Assembly (NCBI GenBank): GCA_905202605.1
Contig: CAJKSU010000026.1
Span: 1-20,827 of the forward strand
Source: an uncultured Eubacteriales bacterium
Lineage (GTDB): Bacteria; Bacillota; Clostridia; Oscillospirales; Oscillospiraceae
Reading direction: 5' to 3'
DNA length: 20,827 nt
The first letter of the stretch is position 1. Every line of letters starts with the position of its first letter. The translations under genes were made by a program, and so were the position numbers. Under the pieces are notes generated by a model. It was given only the letters and a program-made list of their open reading frames with translations. It did no database searches and was not told the DNA's origin. Positions 1 to 7,677 of the stretch are shown one piece after another.

Positions 1-2
1 GC

Positions 3-356
3 TTTGCGGACAGGGTATGGGATGATGCGCCTCCTGGCTATCTGGCGGCGCTCTATCTTCTCGCCTCAAAGGAGCGACTCTGGCAACCGGCGCTCCCCGC
101 TCTTTCACACGATTCCATTGATTTCAGCCGCATCGTATCCAAACCCCATGGATTTGCGATACAGGATTACCCCATCTTTTATTCCGCCAGACGGCTGTAT
201 GACCTGAAGTCACCCATGGAGGCAGAAGATTTGGCACACCCAAAACTGGTGAGTGATCTGGACTTCCACAATATTATTTACGCAACCATGATTGCCAGAT
301 ATGGAAAGGCGGTCATGGATGCGAGTAAGGAGGCACCAGAATGGGCTATGTGCTGA
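3..356 (+). CDS. 3' end of an unrecognised small protein (partial)
   Basis: An open frame runs in from the left edge and ends at TGA 354-356, giving about 117 residues with no start inside the window. It overlaps the next gene by 16 bases, typical of translationally coupled genes. The visible part is globular, with segments such as GYLAALYLLASKERLW and DLDFHNIIYATMIARYGKAV and no membrane segment or obvious catalytic motif. The composition (helical segments, many aromatics) looks like a real protein, and no other frame here is as convincing. I do not recognise it with confidence. A weak recollection links such small proteins in Clostridia elements to DUF6075, but that needs a profile search. 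Confidence 0.6.
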   Translation, partial: FADRVWDDAPPGYLAALYLLASKERLWQPALPALSHDSIDFSRIVSKPHGFAIQDYPIFYSARRLYDLKSPMEAEDLAHPKLVSDLDFHNIIYATMIARYGKAVMDASKEAPEWAMC

Positions 357-1546
357 AAGCGGTACTGAGCAGCGCTCAGCACCCGGAATATGGGCAGATT
401 ACGGTTCCATTCCCTATCCCCGATGAGAAATATGACCGCATGATCGAACTGCTGGAGCCATTGGAAATCGGTGACGCGCTCCGGCAGGATTGCCGGGTGG
501 ATGAACTGGACAGCTTCTATACCGTACTGAACAGGCTGGTTGGCTCATTGGTCAATTTTGATGAGCTGGACTATCTGGCCAAACGGCTGGACAGTTTTGA
601 TGACGGTGAGGCTGCCCAGTTCCAGGGAATGGCCTGCAAATTGGGCGTCTCAAATATAAAGGATTTCATCAATCTGACCTTTTGCTGCCAGCAGGCCACG
701 GTCATCACAGACTTCTCCGACCTGGACGCCATTGGGCGGCAGCACTACATGACGATGCAGGGTGGGGGCTGCAGAATCGAGGAGCTCGAGCGGCTGGATG
801 GCCGCAAGTTCGCTCTGGACCTGATCCTCAATCATCTTGAGGGAAGGATTACCCCTTATGGCGTGGTCTATGATAACGGGATGAAACTGGAGCAGCTCTA
901 TGACGGCCGCCACTTCCCCTGTTACCACTACCAGCCGAATCTGCTGGCGGTAGGGCTTTCCTCCCGGCAGGAGCCGGAAAATACAGATCAAATCACTTGG
1001 CTGCTCCTGCCCTGCTCCGAGCAACAGCTCCAGCGTGGAATTGCACGCTCAGGCGTTAACATCCACGATGCCCGCATCTGGTATGAGGACAGTCTGCTTC
1101 CATCCGAGGTGGAGGAGGTCCTGGAGGGACAACGGGAGGATCTATTCGCGCTGAATGATATGGCGACGGCCATCGCTGCACTGTCTGATTTGGAACAGAA
1201 AAAGTTGACGGCGGTCATGGAGATGGCCAAGCCGGAGTGTGCCGGCGAGATACGCGAACTGGCCAAAAATCTGGAGCTGTTTGAGTTTGCACCCAAAGTC
1301 CGCACTCCCGCCGAATATGGCAGATACATGATCCAGGACTCCGGCCATTATGAATATGACCCCAATCTGGAGGAGTTCTATGATTATGAGCGTTACGGCA
1401 AACTCCGTATGGAGAAGGAAACAGGAGCCTTCACGGAGAAAGGATATGTGGCCTACTGTGGCACATTGACATTGGGGGAGCTGATGGCCGGCGGTCCGGC
1501 AGAGCAGCACCAGCGGGAACAGGAATTTCAGATGGGAGGAATGTAA
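341..1546 (+). CDS. ardA: ArdA-like antirestriction protein, two-module (paralogue 1)
   Basis: A 401-residue protein that I recognise as the form annotated as antirestriction protein ArdA in gut Clostridia. ArdA proteins are acidic mimics of bent B-form DNA that bind type I restriction-modification enzymes and block them, protecting incoming mobile DNA. The chain is rich in Asp and Glu and consists of two related halves. The first, about residues 20-190, includes VNFDELDYLAKRLDSF and ends TPYGVVYDNG. The second, about 215-385, includes EIRELAKNLELFEF and TPAEYGRYM and ends EKGYVAYCG. It has no membrane segment or enzyme motif. The C-terminus QMGGM is encoded by ATGGGAGGAATG, so the Shine-Dalgarno sequence of the next gene lies inside this gene. 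ATG 341 fits the family start (MGYVLKAVLSS). Family assignment is firm; antirestriction activity is inferred. Confidence 0.85.
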   Translation: MGYVLKAVLSSAQHPEYGQITVPFPIPDEKYDRMIELLEPLEIGDALRQDCRVDELDSFYTVLNRLVGSLVNFDELDYLAKRLDSFDDGEAAQFQGMACKLGVSNIKDFINLTFCCQQATVITDFSDLDAIGRQHYMTMQGGGCRIEELERLDGRKFALDLILNHLEGRITPYGVVYDNGMKLEQLYDGRHFPCYHYQPNLLAVGLSSRQEPENTDQITWLLLPCSEQQLQRGIARSGVNIHDARIWYEDSLLPSEVEEVLEGQREDLFALNDMATAIAALSDLEQKKLTAVMEMAKPECAGEIRELAKNLELFEFAPKVRTPAEYGRYMIQDSGHYEYDPNLEEFYDYERYGKLRMEKETGAFTEKGYVAYCGTLTLGELMAGGPAEQHQREQEFQMGGM

Positions 1547-1548
1547 CG

Positions 1549-2679
1549 ATGATTCTGTTGACTCTGAGCCGGGGAAAAGGAGAAGAAACTGTCCGTCTGC
1601 AACTGCCCGCCAGTCCCGCTGAGATTGGGGAGACATTTGCCTTCCTGGACAGAATCAGCCTCGATACCACAGCCACCGCCATCCTGGATGTGAGCAGCAA
1701 TGTACCGGTCCTTTACCGATGCCTGTACGATGTGGATGTAGAAGATTCGGAGCAGTTTCAAAAACTACAAAAACTGGCGGAACGCACAGAGGCACTTTCT
1801 CCGGCGAAAGCCGCCATCTTTTCCGGGGCATTGGATGCGGAGTGTGTCTGGAACTTGGAGGGGGCCCTTACTGTGGCGGACAGGCTGGATGAGTATATGC
1901 TCGTCAACAATGTGTCGTCTGATTCAGAATTGGGCATCTACCTTGTGAACAAAGGGATCACACCATTTCCGGATCGCTTCAAGCCCTATATCAATTATGC
2001 CCGTGTGGGGGCTGAATATCGGGAAAAGCATGGAGGAGAATATTCCAGCGGCAATTATGTGCAGAAAAAGACACCTGAACTTTTGGAGAACGAGAGATTG
2101 GACGGCGTTTTCCGGATATGGATGGAAAACCCCTGCCCTGTTCGTGTACAGAGCGAAACAGCGCAGATCACTCTGCCTGCGACCTTTGAGCAATTGGAGA
2201 GCGCCAGACAACTTCTGGGAGTGGACAGCCTCAATATGGCGAAACTCACTCGGGTGGAGGCCCTGCGGCCTTATCTGGGGGAATATCTTCCTCTCCAGGG
2301 GATGGATCTGAGACTGGAGCAATTGGACGAGTTGGCGGAAAATATCCGGATAATGGATCAGGAGGATGGCGCATTGCTGAAATACCTCTCTGTCCTTGAG
2401 GTGGAACAGCCGGCAACGCTCCAGGAGGCTTTGAGGTTTTCCATCGAACTGGATGACTACGAGCGTGTACCGGACGATCCGGAGGAATATGGCAAGCAGG
2501 TGTTGGAGCGGATCGGGGCGGACGAGGAGCTGATCTCTACCCTCGATGGCTTTACGGATTTCGAAGCAATGGGCAACTTTTATATGCGGGAGGATGGTGT
2601 GAGAAGGACCGAATTTGGCCTGCTCCGAAAGCTCAGTGATCCGTTCCCTGAAGTACAAGATGGGTTGCAGATGCATTAA
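1549..2679 (+). CDS. ArdA-like protein, two-module (paralogue 2)
   Basis: A 376-residue acidic protein starting two bases after the previous stop, with its ribosome binding site (GGGAGG) inside the upstream gene's last codons. It repeats the architecture of the protein before it. Half one (about residues 15-175) begins LPASPAEIGETF, contains LQKLAERTEALSPAK, and ends in GEYSSGNYVQKK, equivalent to the GYV ending of other ArdA modules. Half two (about 205-365) begins LPATFEQLESARQLLG, contains LDELAENIRIMDQED and ends RTEFGLLRK. The shared order (LPAS segment, leucine-rich helix, TPxxYG-like segment, GYV-type end) supports common descent, although identity between the paralogues looks low. The likely role is DNA mimicry or antirestriction, possibly with a different target. 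The C-terminus is QMH. Confidence 0.72.
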   Translation: MILLTLSRGKGEETVRLQLPASPAEIGETFAFLDRISLDTTATAILDVSSNVPVLYRCLYDVDVEDSEQFQKLQKLAERTEALSPAKAAIFSGALDAECVWNLEGALTVADRLDEYMLVNNVSSDSELGIYLVNKGITPFPDRFKPYINYARVGAEYREKHGGEYSSGNYVQKKTPELLENERLDGVFRIWMENPCPVRVQSETAQITLPATFEQLESARQLLGVDSLNMAKLTRVEALRPYLGEYLPLQGMDLRLEQLDELAENIRIMDQEDGALLKYLSVLEVEQPATLQEALRFSIELDDYERVPDDPEEYGKQVLERIGADEELISTLDGFTDFEAMGNFYMREDGVRRTEFGLLRKLSDPFPEVQDGLQMH

Positions 2680-2754
2680 TCCCTGTACGCAGATACAAGA
2701 TACGCTGTGGAACCAGCACGAGTGGGAAAACACTGTGAATATGGGAGGGATTAA

Positions 2755-3279
2755 ATGAGCATTAACATCTGGACAGACTCCATGCAACACGCAGCGTTGC
2801 TTGGAAAACCTGTGCTGTTCACCAACTGGCTGATTCAGCGGGATATCATTCCTGATGGGTGGTACTGCTATGACCTGCGGGGGACACATAAATCTCCCAG
2901 CACCCGAACCACTCTGGTGGATCATGCCGCTGACTATCATGCAGGAACCGTACTTTCTCCAATCCCTTTAAAGCATGAAGGTACTGCTTCGCGCCGGGTC
3001 AACGGCACATTTTATCTGCTGGGAGAAGAAATGACGCTGGAGCAGTTTTGCGAGGAGCATGATCTGGCCTACCCCCAGGATAATCGTGAGTTTGTACTGC
3101 GCCCCGCCTCCCTGGATGAGGTGGGGCTGTTCTATTCCGAAGAAAAGCTGGACGAGGCACTGGGTACTGTAGGCCACCTCCGCATGGATTTCGGCCATGG
3201 TGAGAAGGAGTTCTGGCACACCTGGTGGCCCCATAACGAGGATAGGTTCAACACCCCGGAGTTCAAAGAGGTGCTGTAG
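2755..3279 (+). CDS. LPD28-like protein, N-terminal half before an in-frame amber codon
   Basis: A 174-residue reading frame with a good ribosome binding site (GGGAGGG) before ATG 2755. The protein (DSMQHAALLGKPVLFTN, PDGWYCYDLRG, MTLEQFCEEHDL, EFWHTWWPHNEDRFNTPEF) resembles what is called large polyvalent protein-associated domain LPD28 in Firmicutes mobile elements; the domain number is from memory. The biochemical role of these domains is unknown. The frame stops at TAG 3277-3279, yet the same frame stays open to 4092 and its continuation matches the family, so this is probably the first half of one 445-residue protein cut by a CAG-to-TAG change. The truncated product keeps the whole N-terminal domain and might still function. 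Confidence 0.65.
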   Translation: MSINIWTDSMQHAALLGKPVLFTNWLIQRDIIPDGWYCYDLRGTHKSPSTRTTLVDHAADYHAGTVLSPIPLKHEGTASRRVNGTFYLLGEEMTLEQFCEEHDLAYPQDNREFVLRPASLDEVGLFYSEEKLDEALGTVGHLRMDFGHGEKEFWHTWWPHNEDRFNTPEFKEVL

Positions 3280-3285
3280 CGATTT

Positions 3286-4092
3286 GTGGACGACCTGCGT
3301 CAGACTGGACTCCTGAAGAATCTGGGGGCCATGGACGCCTACTGCTGGCAGCATGGCGGCTCCATCACAGAGGACCGCAGGAGTTATGGCTATATTGCGG
3401 AAACAGAAAATTACCGTTTCTGTCTACGCTGTACTCCCTTTCCCGGCGAGTATCAGGGGTACCTCTATTGCTATGATCTTTGCCAGCAGGAGATGTACCG
3501 ACAGGAACACCCTGTGGTAGGTCGGGTAACCTTCGCCAGCGGCGAACAGCAGGAGTTCACGGATTCCAAGGCGTTGCTCCAGGCCATCCGGGAGGAACTG
3601 CCCTTCCGCAGCACAACCGGCTTCCGCTTTGAAACGCTGACAGACGATCCGGAGGTCAAAAAAGCGGTAGACGATATCCTGTTGGATTTTGCCGGTGAGG
3701 ACAATTCACGCCGTACCTGCAACTATGGACTGACTGAAACTGGGAAGCAGGCTCTTAGGAAAGCCGCAGATCCCAGCATTCCCCACACCTATGCCTGGTT
3801 TGTCATGGCGGACACCAATACCCCGCAGGAGATAATCAGGCAAGATCTGACTCTGGAGGAAGCAATCCAAATCTACCAGGACAGCAATACCAGTGAGAAA
3901 CGGCTGGGCGTTATTAAGGACGGTATCGCCACAGTGGACTTTGTTCATTTCCAGAGCGGTGAACAGCAATTCTTTACGGATCACGAAAAACTGGAAAGCT
4001 TCCGGTCGGACCTCGTGGTGGCGGAGGCGATGGAACGGCTCTATCAACAATTAAATCAGCCGGATATTGGGATTAGAATGGGAGAGATGTAA
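3286..4092 (+). pseudogene. C-terminal half of the amber-interrupted LPD28-like gene
   Basis: This is the continuation, in the same frame, of the gene at 2755 after the amber codon at 3277-3279. The first possible start is GTG 3286, which has no Shine-Dalgarno sequence, and the residues just before it (RF, codons 3280-3285) read smoothly as part of the same domain. The 268 residues include GLLKNLGAMDAYCWQHGG, YRFCLRCTPFPGEYQGYL, RSTTGFRFETLTDDPEV and a Met-rich end (RMGEM). The segments around TTGFRFETLTDDP look like a conserved block of the same polyvalent family. No enzyme motif is visible. It is either a stranded pseudogene fragment or is expressed through amber suppression. Its last codons (ATGGGAGAGATG) supply the ribosome binding site for the next gene. 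Confidence 0.6.
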
Positions 4093-5088
4093 ATGCAAAG
4101 CGTACCGAGAGAGTGGCTGGACTTCTTGCGGCAGCAGTTCCCCAAGGATTCCCGCATCCAACTCACAGAGATAGGCGGTAATCCCCGGCCCATTTCCCCC
4201 GGCAGTACCGGGAAACTGGATTATATCGACGATGCCGGGCAATTCCATGTAAAGTGGGACAATGGATGTACCTTGGCTCTGGTGCTGGGAGAAGACCGAT
4301 TCTCGGTCTATCTGCCAGAGCCTCAGACATTCAAATTGTATATGCCGCTCACAGCGGACTTCTATGGACGGGACGAGTGGGGGGATATGTCAGAGGACGG
4401 TGAGGAGTGGGATGGCCACACCCTCATGGATTATGAGGGACAAATTCTGTCCGCTCTGGTAAAAAACCGGGTACCAGAGGAAAACGAGAGCGGCCTCATG
4501 CGCTGGTACGGTGAGGACGACAGTGTAGATCACAAGGTCCGCTCGGCGGTGTTTACTGTTGAGGTCAGGAATCGCCAGCTCTGGGGCGTAGCGGAGTGCC
4601 GGGTGGCCGGAGAGCTGACTCCGGAAGAGCTTACCATCTTAAAAGAGTACCTGGGTGGACAAGCCTCTGACGGATGGGGCGAAGGCTTCGAGCAGCGCCC
4701 CATCGAGGTGGACGGCGGCGAGCTGTATGTCCATCTGTGGCAGCCTGATGATTGGAGCATCCAAACCGAACAGGAACGGTTTGCCCCCAAGGTGGCCGAG
4801 GGGTTGCCGGAACTGTGCTTCTCCACCCTGCGGACCACCGGACAGCTTATCTGCATCAAACGGGGTGAAACTGGCTACTACCCCTCCGACTGGGATACCG
4901 GCGACAAGGAAGGGAATGTGGAACTGGCGGATGAGTTGAACGAAGACCTGGGCGTCACCCCCATCCAGCGGCAAGCTATGGAGATAGGAAGCATGGCTGG
5001 GTGGGATGTGCCTGGTGCTGACCCCAAACACTATGAAGAGTCATACTCGGGACAGACAAGTTGTGCAAACTTTGAGCAGAAACAGTAA
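4093..5088 (+). CDS. DUF4314-domain protein
   Basis: A 331-residue protein starting directly after the previous stop. Residues about 1-75 form a DUF4314 domain: a helix (REWLDFLRQQFPKDSRIQL), then the small beta-barrel segments GSTGKLDYIDDAGQ and FHVKWDNGCTLALV. This fold resembles SH3-like barrels and is common in Clostridia mobile elements, with unknown function. Residues about 80-300 form a second, unnamed acidic domain with motifs LMRWYGEDDSVDHKVRS, GQASDGWGEGFEQRP and GYYPSDWDTGD, which recurs beside DUF4314 in related elements as I recall them. The C-terminus contains MAGWDVPGADPKHYEES. The domain assignment for the N-terminus is strong. No molecular role can be stated. Confidence 0.75.
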   Translation: MQSVPREWLDFLRQQFPKDSRIQLTEIGGNPRPISPGSTGKLDYIDDAGQFHVKWDNGCTLALVLGEDRFSVYLPEPQTFKLYMPLTADFYGRDEWGDMSEDGEEWDGHTLMDYEGQILSALVKNRVPEENESGLMRWYGEDDSVDHKVRSAVFTVEVRNRQLWGVAECRVAGELTPEELTILKEYLGGQASDGWGEGFEQRPIEVDGGELYVHLWQPDDWSIQTEQERFAPKVAEGLPELCFSTLRTTGQLICIKRGETGYYPSDWDTGDKEGNVELADELNEDLGVTPIQRQAMEIGSMAGWDVPGADPKHYEESYSGQTSCANFEQKQ

Positions 5089-5105
5089 AATGGGAGGATT
5101 TTGTA

Positions 5106-6104
5106 ATGTCGCAGCAAAAGCAGGCCCCACTTCCCCGGCAGGAGTTTCAAGAGTGGCTGGAAAATGCCGCTGTGCCAGTTTTAGTTCTGCAAAAGGGCAA
5201 GCATTTGGGCTCAGTAGTGAAAGTTCCCGCAACGCCAGAGATTGATTACCTCTTTGGATGCGAAACATTTTATGGAGAGAGGATCAGCTGGAGCGACCGT
5301 TTGGAGTTCTGCGGCCTGTACGACCGGCAACACCAGGCGCTCCATCTTCTGGATGACCCCCTTCCCAACTTTGTCTCCGGACTGACGGAAGAAGAATGCC
5401 AGGATTCTACGGCGTTTGGGAAGCGCATCGCTCAGGAGGTCGACCGCTATGTTGAGGCGGCCATTTCCAATGAGCGAAGTCGCCTCTCTGTCAGGGAACT
5501 CACCAGTGAGAGGAACATCAATTCATACCGGTATTACAAGGGAACCGAGGCAGGGCGGGAGGCAGCTTCCCTCGTTTTTTCTGGGGAGAAACCCGATGTA
5601 CAGTTTCACAGTGAGTATTATACATCCTTGACAGAAGACACCCTGCTCTCCTACCTCAAATCCCCGGAGGATTATATAAAAACAACTGCGGAACAGTACA
5701 TGCGGGACAACCAGGAGGAATTTCTGGCGCAGTTTCTAAAGAAGGATGCGTTGCTGGCAGAGTATCAGATGCTCAGCCAGGACAGCGATGCACCGGTCTA
5801 TCGGATGCGGGCGATTACAGATGCCCTCCAAAAAAGTGGCGCAAAGACGGTCAATGTCACGGTACAGAAGGACGGAGTGGAACTGACCTTCAAAACATCG
5901 GCTGAATCCCTGAAAGGGCTGAAGTCTCAGTATTCCACATGGTACATTGCTCCGTCAGACCGCCTGCAGTTCAGGCATCTTTTTGGCGCTGGCTCCGACT
6001 ACTCCGCAGAGGATATCATCCGCATCGCTTATGGCCGAAGCACACTCTATGAGGCCCCTTCCGCTCCTGCAGAAGATATTGAGATGCAGGGAATGAGTTT
6101 ATAG
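5106..6104 (+). CDS. Unrecognised accessory protein, 332 residues
   Basis: A clean reading frame with a GGGAGG site 10 bases before ATG 5106 and stop TAG. I do not recognise the family. The protein is soluble by eye, with helical stretches (ECQDSTAFGKRIAQEVDRYV; DYIKTTAEQYMRDNQEEFLA) and a C-terminal alpha/beta-looking part (AITDALQKSGAKTVNVTVQ, VELTFKTSAESLKGLK, STWYIAPSDRLQFRHLFG, AEDIIRIAYGRSTLYE). The segment from about residue 225 onward is the most conserved-looking and could be a discrete domain. The C-terminus (IEMQGMSL) joins the Met-rich tails of its neighbours. Its position between DUF4314 and ArdA-like genes suggests an accessory role in the element, but this is inference only. 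Confidence 0.6.
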   Translation: MSQQKQAPLPRQEFQEWLENAAVPVLVLQKGKHLGSVVKVPATPEIDYLFGCETFYGERISWSDRLEFCGLYDRQHQALHLLDDPLPNFVSGLTEEECQDSTAFGKRIAQEVDRYVEAAISNERSRLSVRELTSERNINSYRYYKGTEAGREAASLVFSGEKPDVQFHSEYYTSLTEDTLLSYLKSPEDYIKTTAEQYMRDNQEEFLAQFLKKDALLAEYQMLSQDSDAPVYRMRAITDALQKSGAKTVNVTVQKDGVELTFKTSAESLKGLKSQYSTWYIAPSDRLQFRHLFGAGSDYSAEDIIRIAYGRSTLYEAPSAPAEDIEMQGMSL

Positions 6105-6119
6105 AAAGAGGCGTATAAA

Positions 6120-6434
6120 ATGGATCTTGATGGGAGAACGCGGCAGTTTTTTTCGGTATTGTCGGAGCGGTTAAAGGAAAAGGGCTTCTCCTCACGAATT
6201 GCCGATGACGGATGCCTGGCAGTGAAATCGAAAAAGATGCGAGGCAAAGAGCAGACACAGTGCTCTGTGGGAAAGGATGGCGAAGTATACTGCCGCTCCG
6301 TGGATTTTGCGAATATTTCTCGGAAAAGAGACTTGGAATCCATATTGGAAACCGTAAACGAAGTTCACTCAGACATGGAACCGCCCGAGGCTCCTGAGCA
6401 AGAGTCTACACAGGGAGGGATTACTCTTAGATAA
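6120..6434 (+). CDS. Small unrecognised protein, 104 residues
   Basis: A short frame with a modest ribosome binding site (AAAGAGG) about 8 bases before ATG 6120. The N-terminal half is a plausible small alpha/beta domain (FFSVLSERLKEKGFSSRI, then DGCLAVKSKKM, CSVGKDGEVYCR), followed by a helix (RDLESILETVNEVHSDME) and an acidic, Pro/Glu-rich tail. There is no membrane segment. Its last codons carry GGGAGGGA (6413-6420), which is spaced correctly for translation of the next gene. It may be a small binding or regulatory protein; nothing more can be said. Confidence 0.5.
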   Translation: MDLDGRTRQFFSVLSERLKEKGFSSRIADDGCLAVKSKKMRGKEQTQCSVGKDGEVYCRSVDFANISRKRDLESILETVNEVHSDMEPPEAPEQESTQGGITLR

Positions 6435-6447
6435 GACAATTTTCGAG

Positions 6448-7674
6448 GTGGAGATCAGCAACAGTGGACCTAAATCTTATGAGACGGCCACGGTAATGAA
6501 AATGCCAGCATCCTTTGCGGAGTTCAGCGACGCACTCCAAAAGGCGAGAATCAAAGACGGTAGCTTCTGCAAAAATGAGCTAACCTGCATCCATTACAAT
6601 GGCCTCACGCATGCCATGATTGGGTGGAATGCTAATCTATACGACCTAAACCTGTTTGCCCAGCGATTGGCCTCACTGACAGAGGAGCAGAAAAAAGGGA
6701 TGGATGCTCTTTTGAAAATCAAGCAGAATCACCGCGTCGCTCCCATTCCGCTGAACCAATTGATTAACCTGACCTACAATACCGATATCTGCTGTTTTGC
6801 GCCCCGAGTTTCCAATCATGAAGAACTGGGGGCGTTTTTATACGCAAATGAAATGCTCTCAAATGAGGCTATGGCTCTGCTTGACACCACAGAGGAGGGC
6901 AGCGGCTTTCAAGAAAGACTGCTGGAACTGTTGGGAGAACAGCATCAGGAGGATCATGGCGGCGTGTTCACCGACTTCGGCTATGCGGAACTGGGTGGAG
7001 AAATCAAGGACATCTATGTGTGCCAGTCCAATGAAACGGCTTGCTTCCATCGCTCCGATGCTCCGGTGATGCTGGAGGTGCGTAAGGGATTTTTCAATGA
7101 CCCAAGCTATGATAACGACAAAACCGCAGTGCTGAATCTTCCCGCAGCGGATGCCGGTATATGGAGAGCGGTGGAAAAAGTAGATGCCGCCTCAGTGGAT
7201 GAATGTGCATTCCGCTGTGTGGATTGCCTGATCCCCTTCCTGCGAGATGCTATCAACAACGCTATCGACGATGAGGATGGCATTGAACAGGCCGACGAAT
7301 TTGCCAAGCGGTTGGCTCAAATAGAACGGGAGTGGCCCGAATCGGATATGGTCAAGTATAAGGCGCTTTTATCCGTGGTTGACCACCCCAGTCTGCAGGA
7401 CGCCACACGGTTGATGGGCGAGATTGACCAGTACGAACTCCGTCCCGAGGTAGCGCAGACCTGGGGCTATGCGGAGATGATGTTCCGTGAGAAGTATTCT
7501 GCTTTACCAGAGGAGCTGTTCCAGACCCCGCAGGCGGCCCAGATCGGCCAGAAGATGCTGGATGACCGGCTGGGGGTTATCACAGAGTATGGTCTGATCC
7601 GCAGAAAGGACGGCCAGCCTCTCCCGGTATTTCAGCCGGAACAGGAAATAGGACAAGGACTGGAGATGATGTGA
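6448..7674 (+). CDS. ArdA-like protein, two-module (paralogue 3), start uncertain
   Basis: GTG 6448 is the first canonical start, giving 408 residues. Related ArdA-like proteins, as I recall them, begin MDKTIFEVEISN, and DKTIF is encoded just upstream from 6430. The codon before it (6427-6429) is TTA, six bases after GGGAGGGA. The native start therefore looks lost, probably from TTG. Half one (about residues 18-185) includes MPASFAEFSDALQKAR, LNLFAQRLASLTEEQ and FTDFGYAELGG. Half two (about 205-395) includes GFFNDPSYDNDK, LPAADAGIWRAV, ADEFAKRLAQIEREW and ends VITEYGLIRRKDG. It is acidic and Cys-containing, with C-terminus GLEMM. The family call is good. Expression may be reduced if only GTG 6448 is used. 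Confidence 0.72.
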   Translation: MEISNSGPKSYETATVMKMPASFAEFSDALQKARIKDGSFCKNELTCIHYNGLTHAMIGWNANLYDLNLFAQRLASLTEEQKKGMDALLKIKQNHRVAPIPLNQLINLTYNTDICCFAPRVSNHEELGAFLYANEMLSNEAMALLDTTEEGSGFQERLLELLGEQHQEDHGGVFTDFGYAELGGEIKDIYVCQSNETACFHRSDAPVMLEVRKGFFNDPSYDNDKTAVLNLPAADAGIWRAVEKVDAASVDECAFRCVDCLIPFLRDAINNAIDDEDGIEQADEFAKRLAQIEREWPESDMVKYKALLSVVDHPSLQDATRLMGEIDQYELRPEVAQTWGYAEMMFREKYSALPEELFQTPQAAQIGQKMLDDRLGVITEYGLIRRKDGQPLPVFQPEQEIGQGLEMM

Positions 7675-7677
7675 GCG

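Noticed and set aside
4..207. 67-residue + strand frame at the left edge
   Set aside because: It is a shadow of the frame at 3-356, which continues to a stop overlapping the next gene and reads as a more protein-like sequence.
2680..2754. Possible gene remnant in the 75-base gap after ArdA-like paralogue 2
   Set aside because: One frame reads ahead to MGGIK, but those codons are simply the ribosome binding site of the next gene, and the rest has no protein-like signal.
1924..2940. Long minus-strand frame of 338 residues
   Set aside because: It lies opposite the ArdA-like paralogue 2 and the next gene, has no ribosome binding site, and its composition (many His, Pro, Cys) is typical of an antisense shadow.
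3277..3279. Reassignment of TAG to an amino acid in this genome
   Set aside because: At least two other genes here (ending 6104 and 8715) use TAG as a normal stop at sensible positions.
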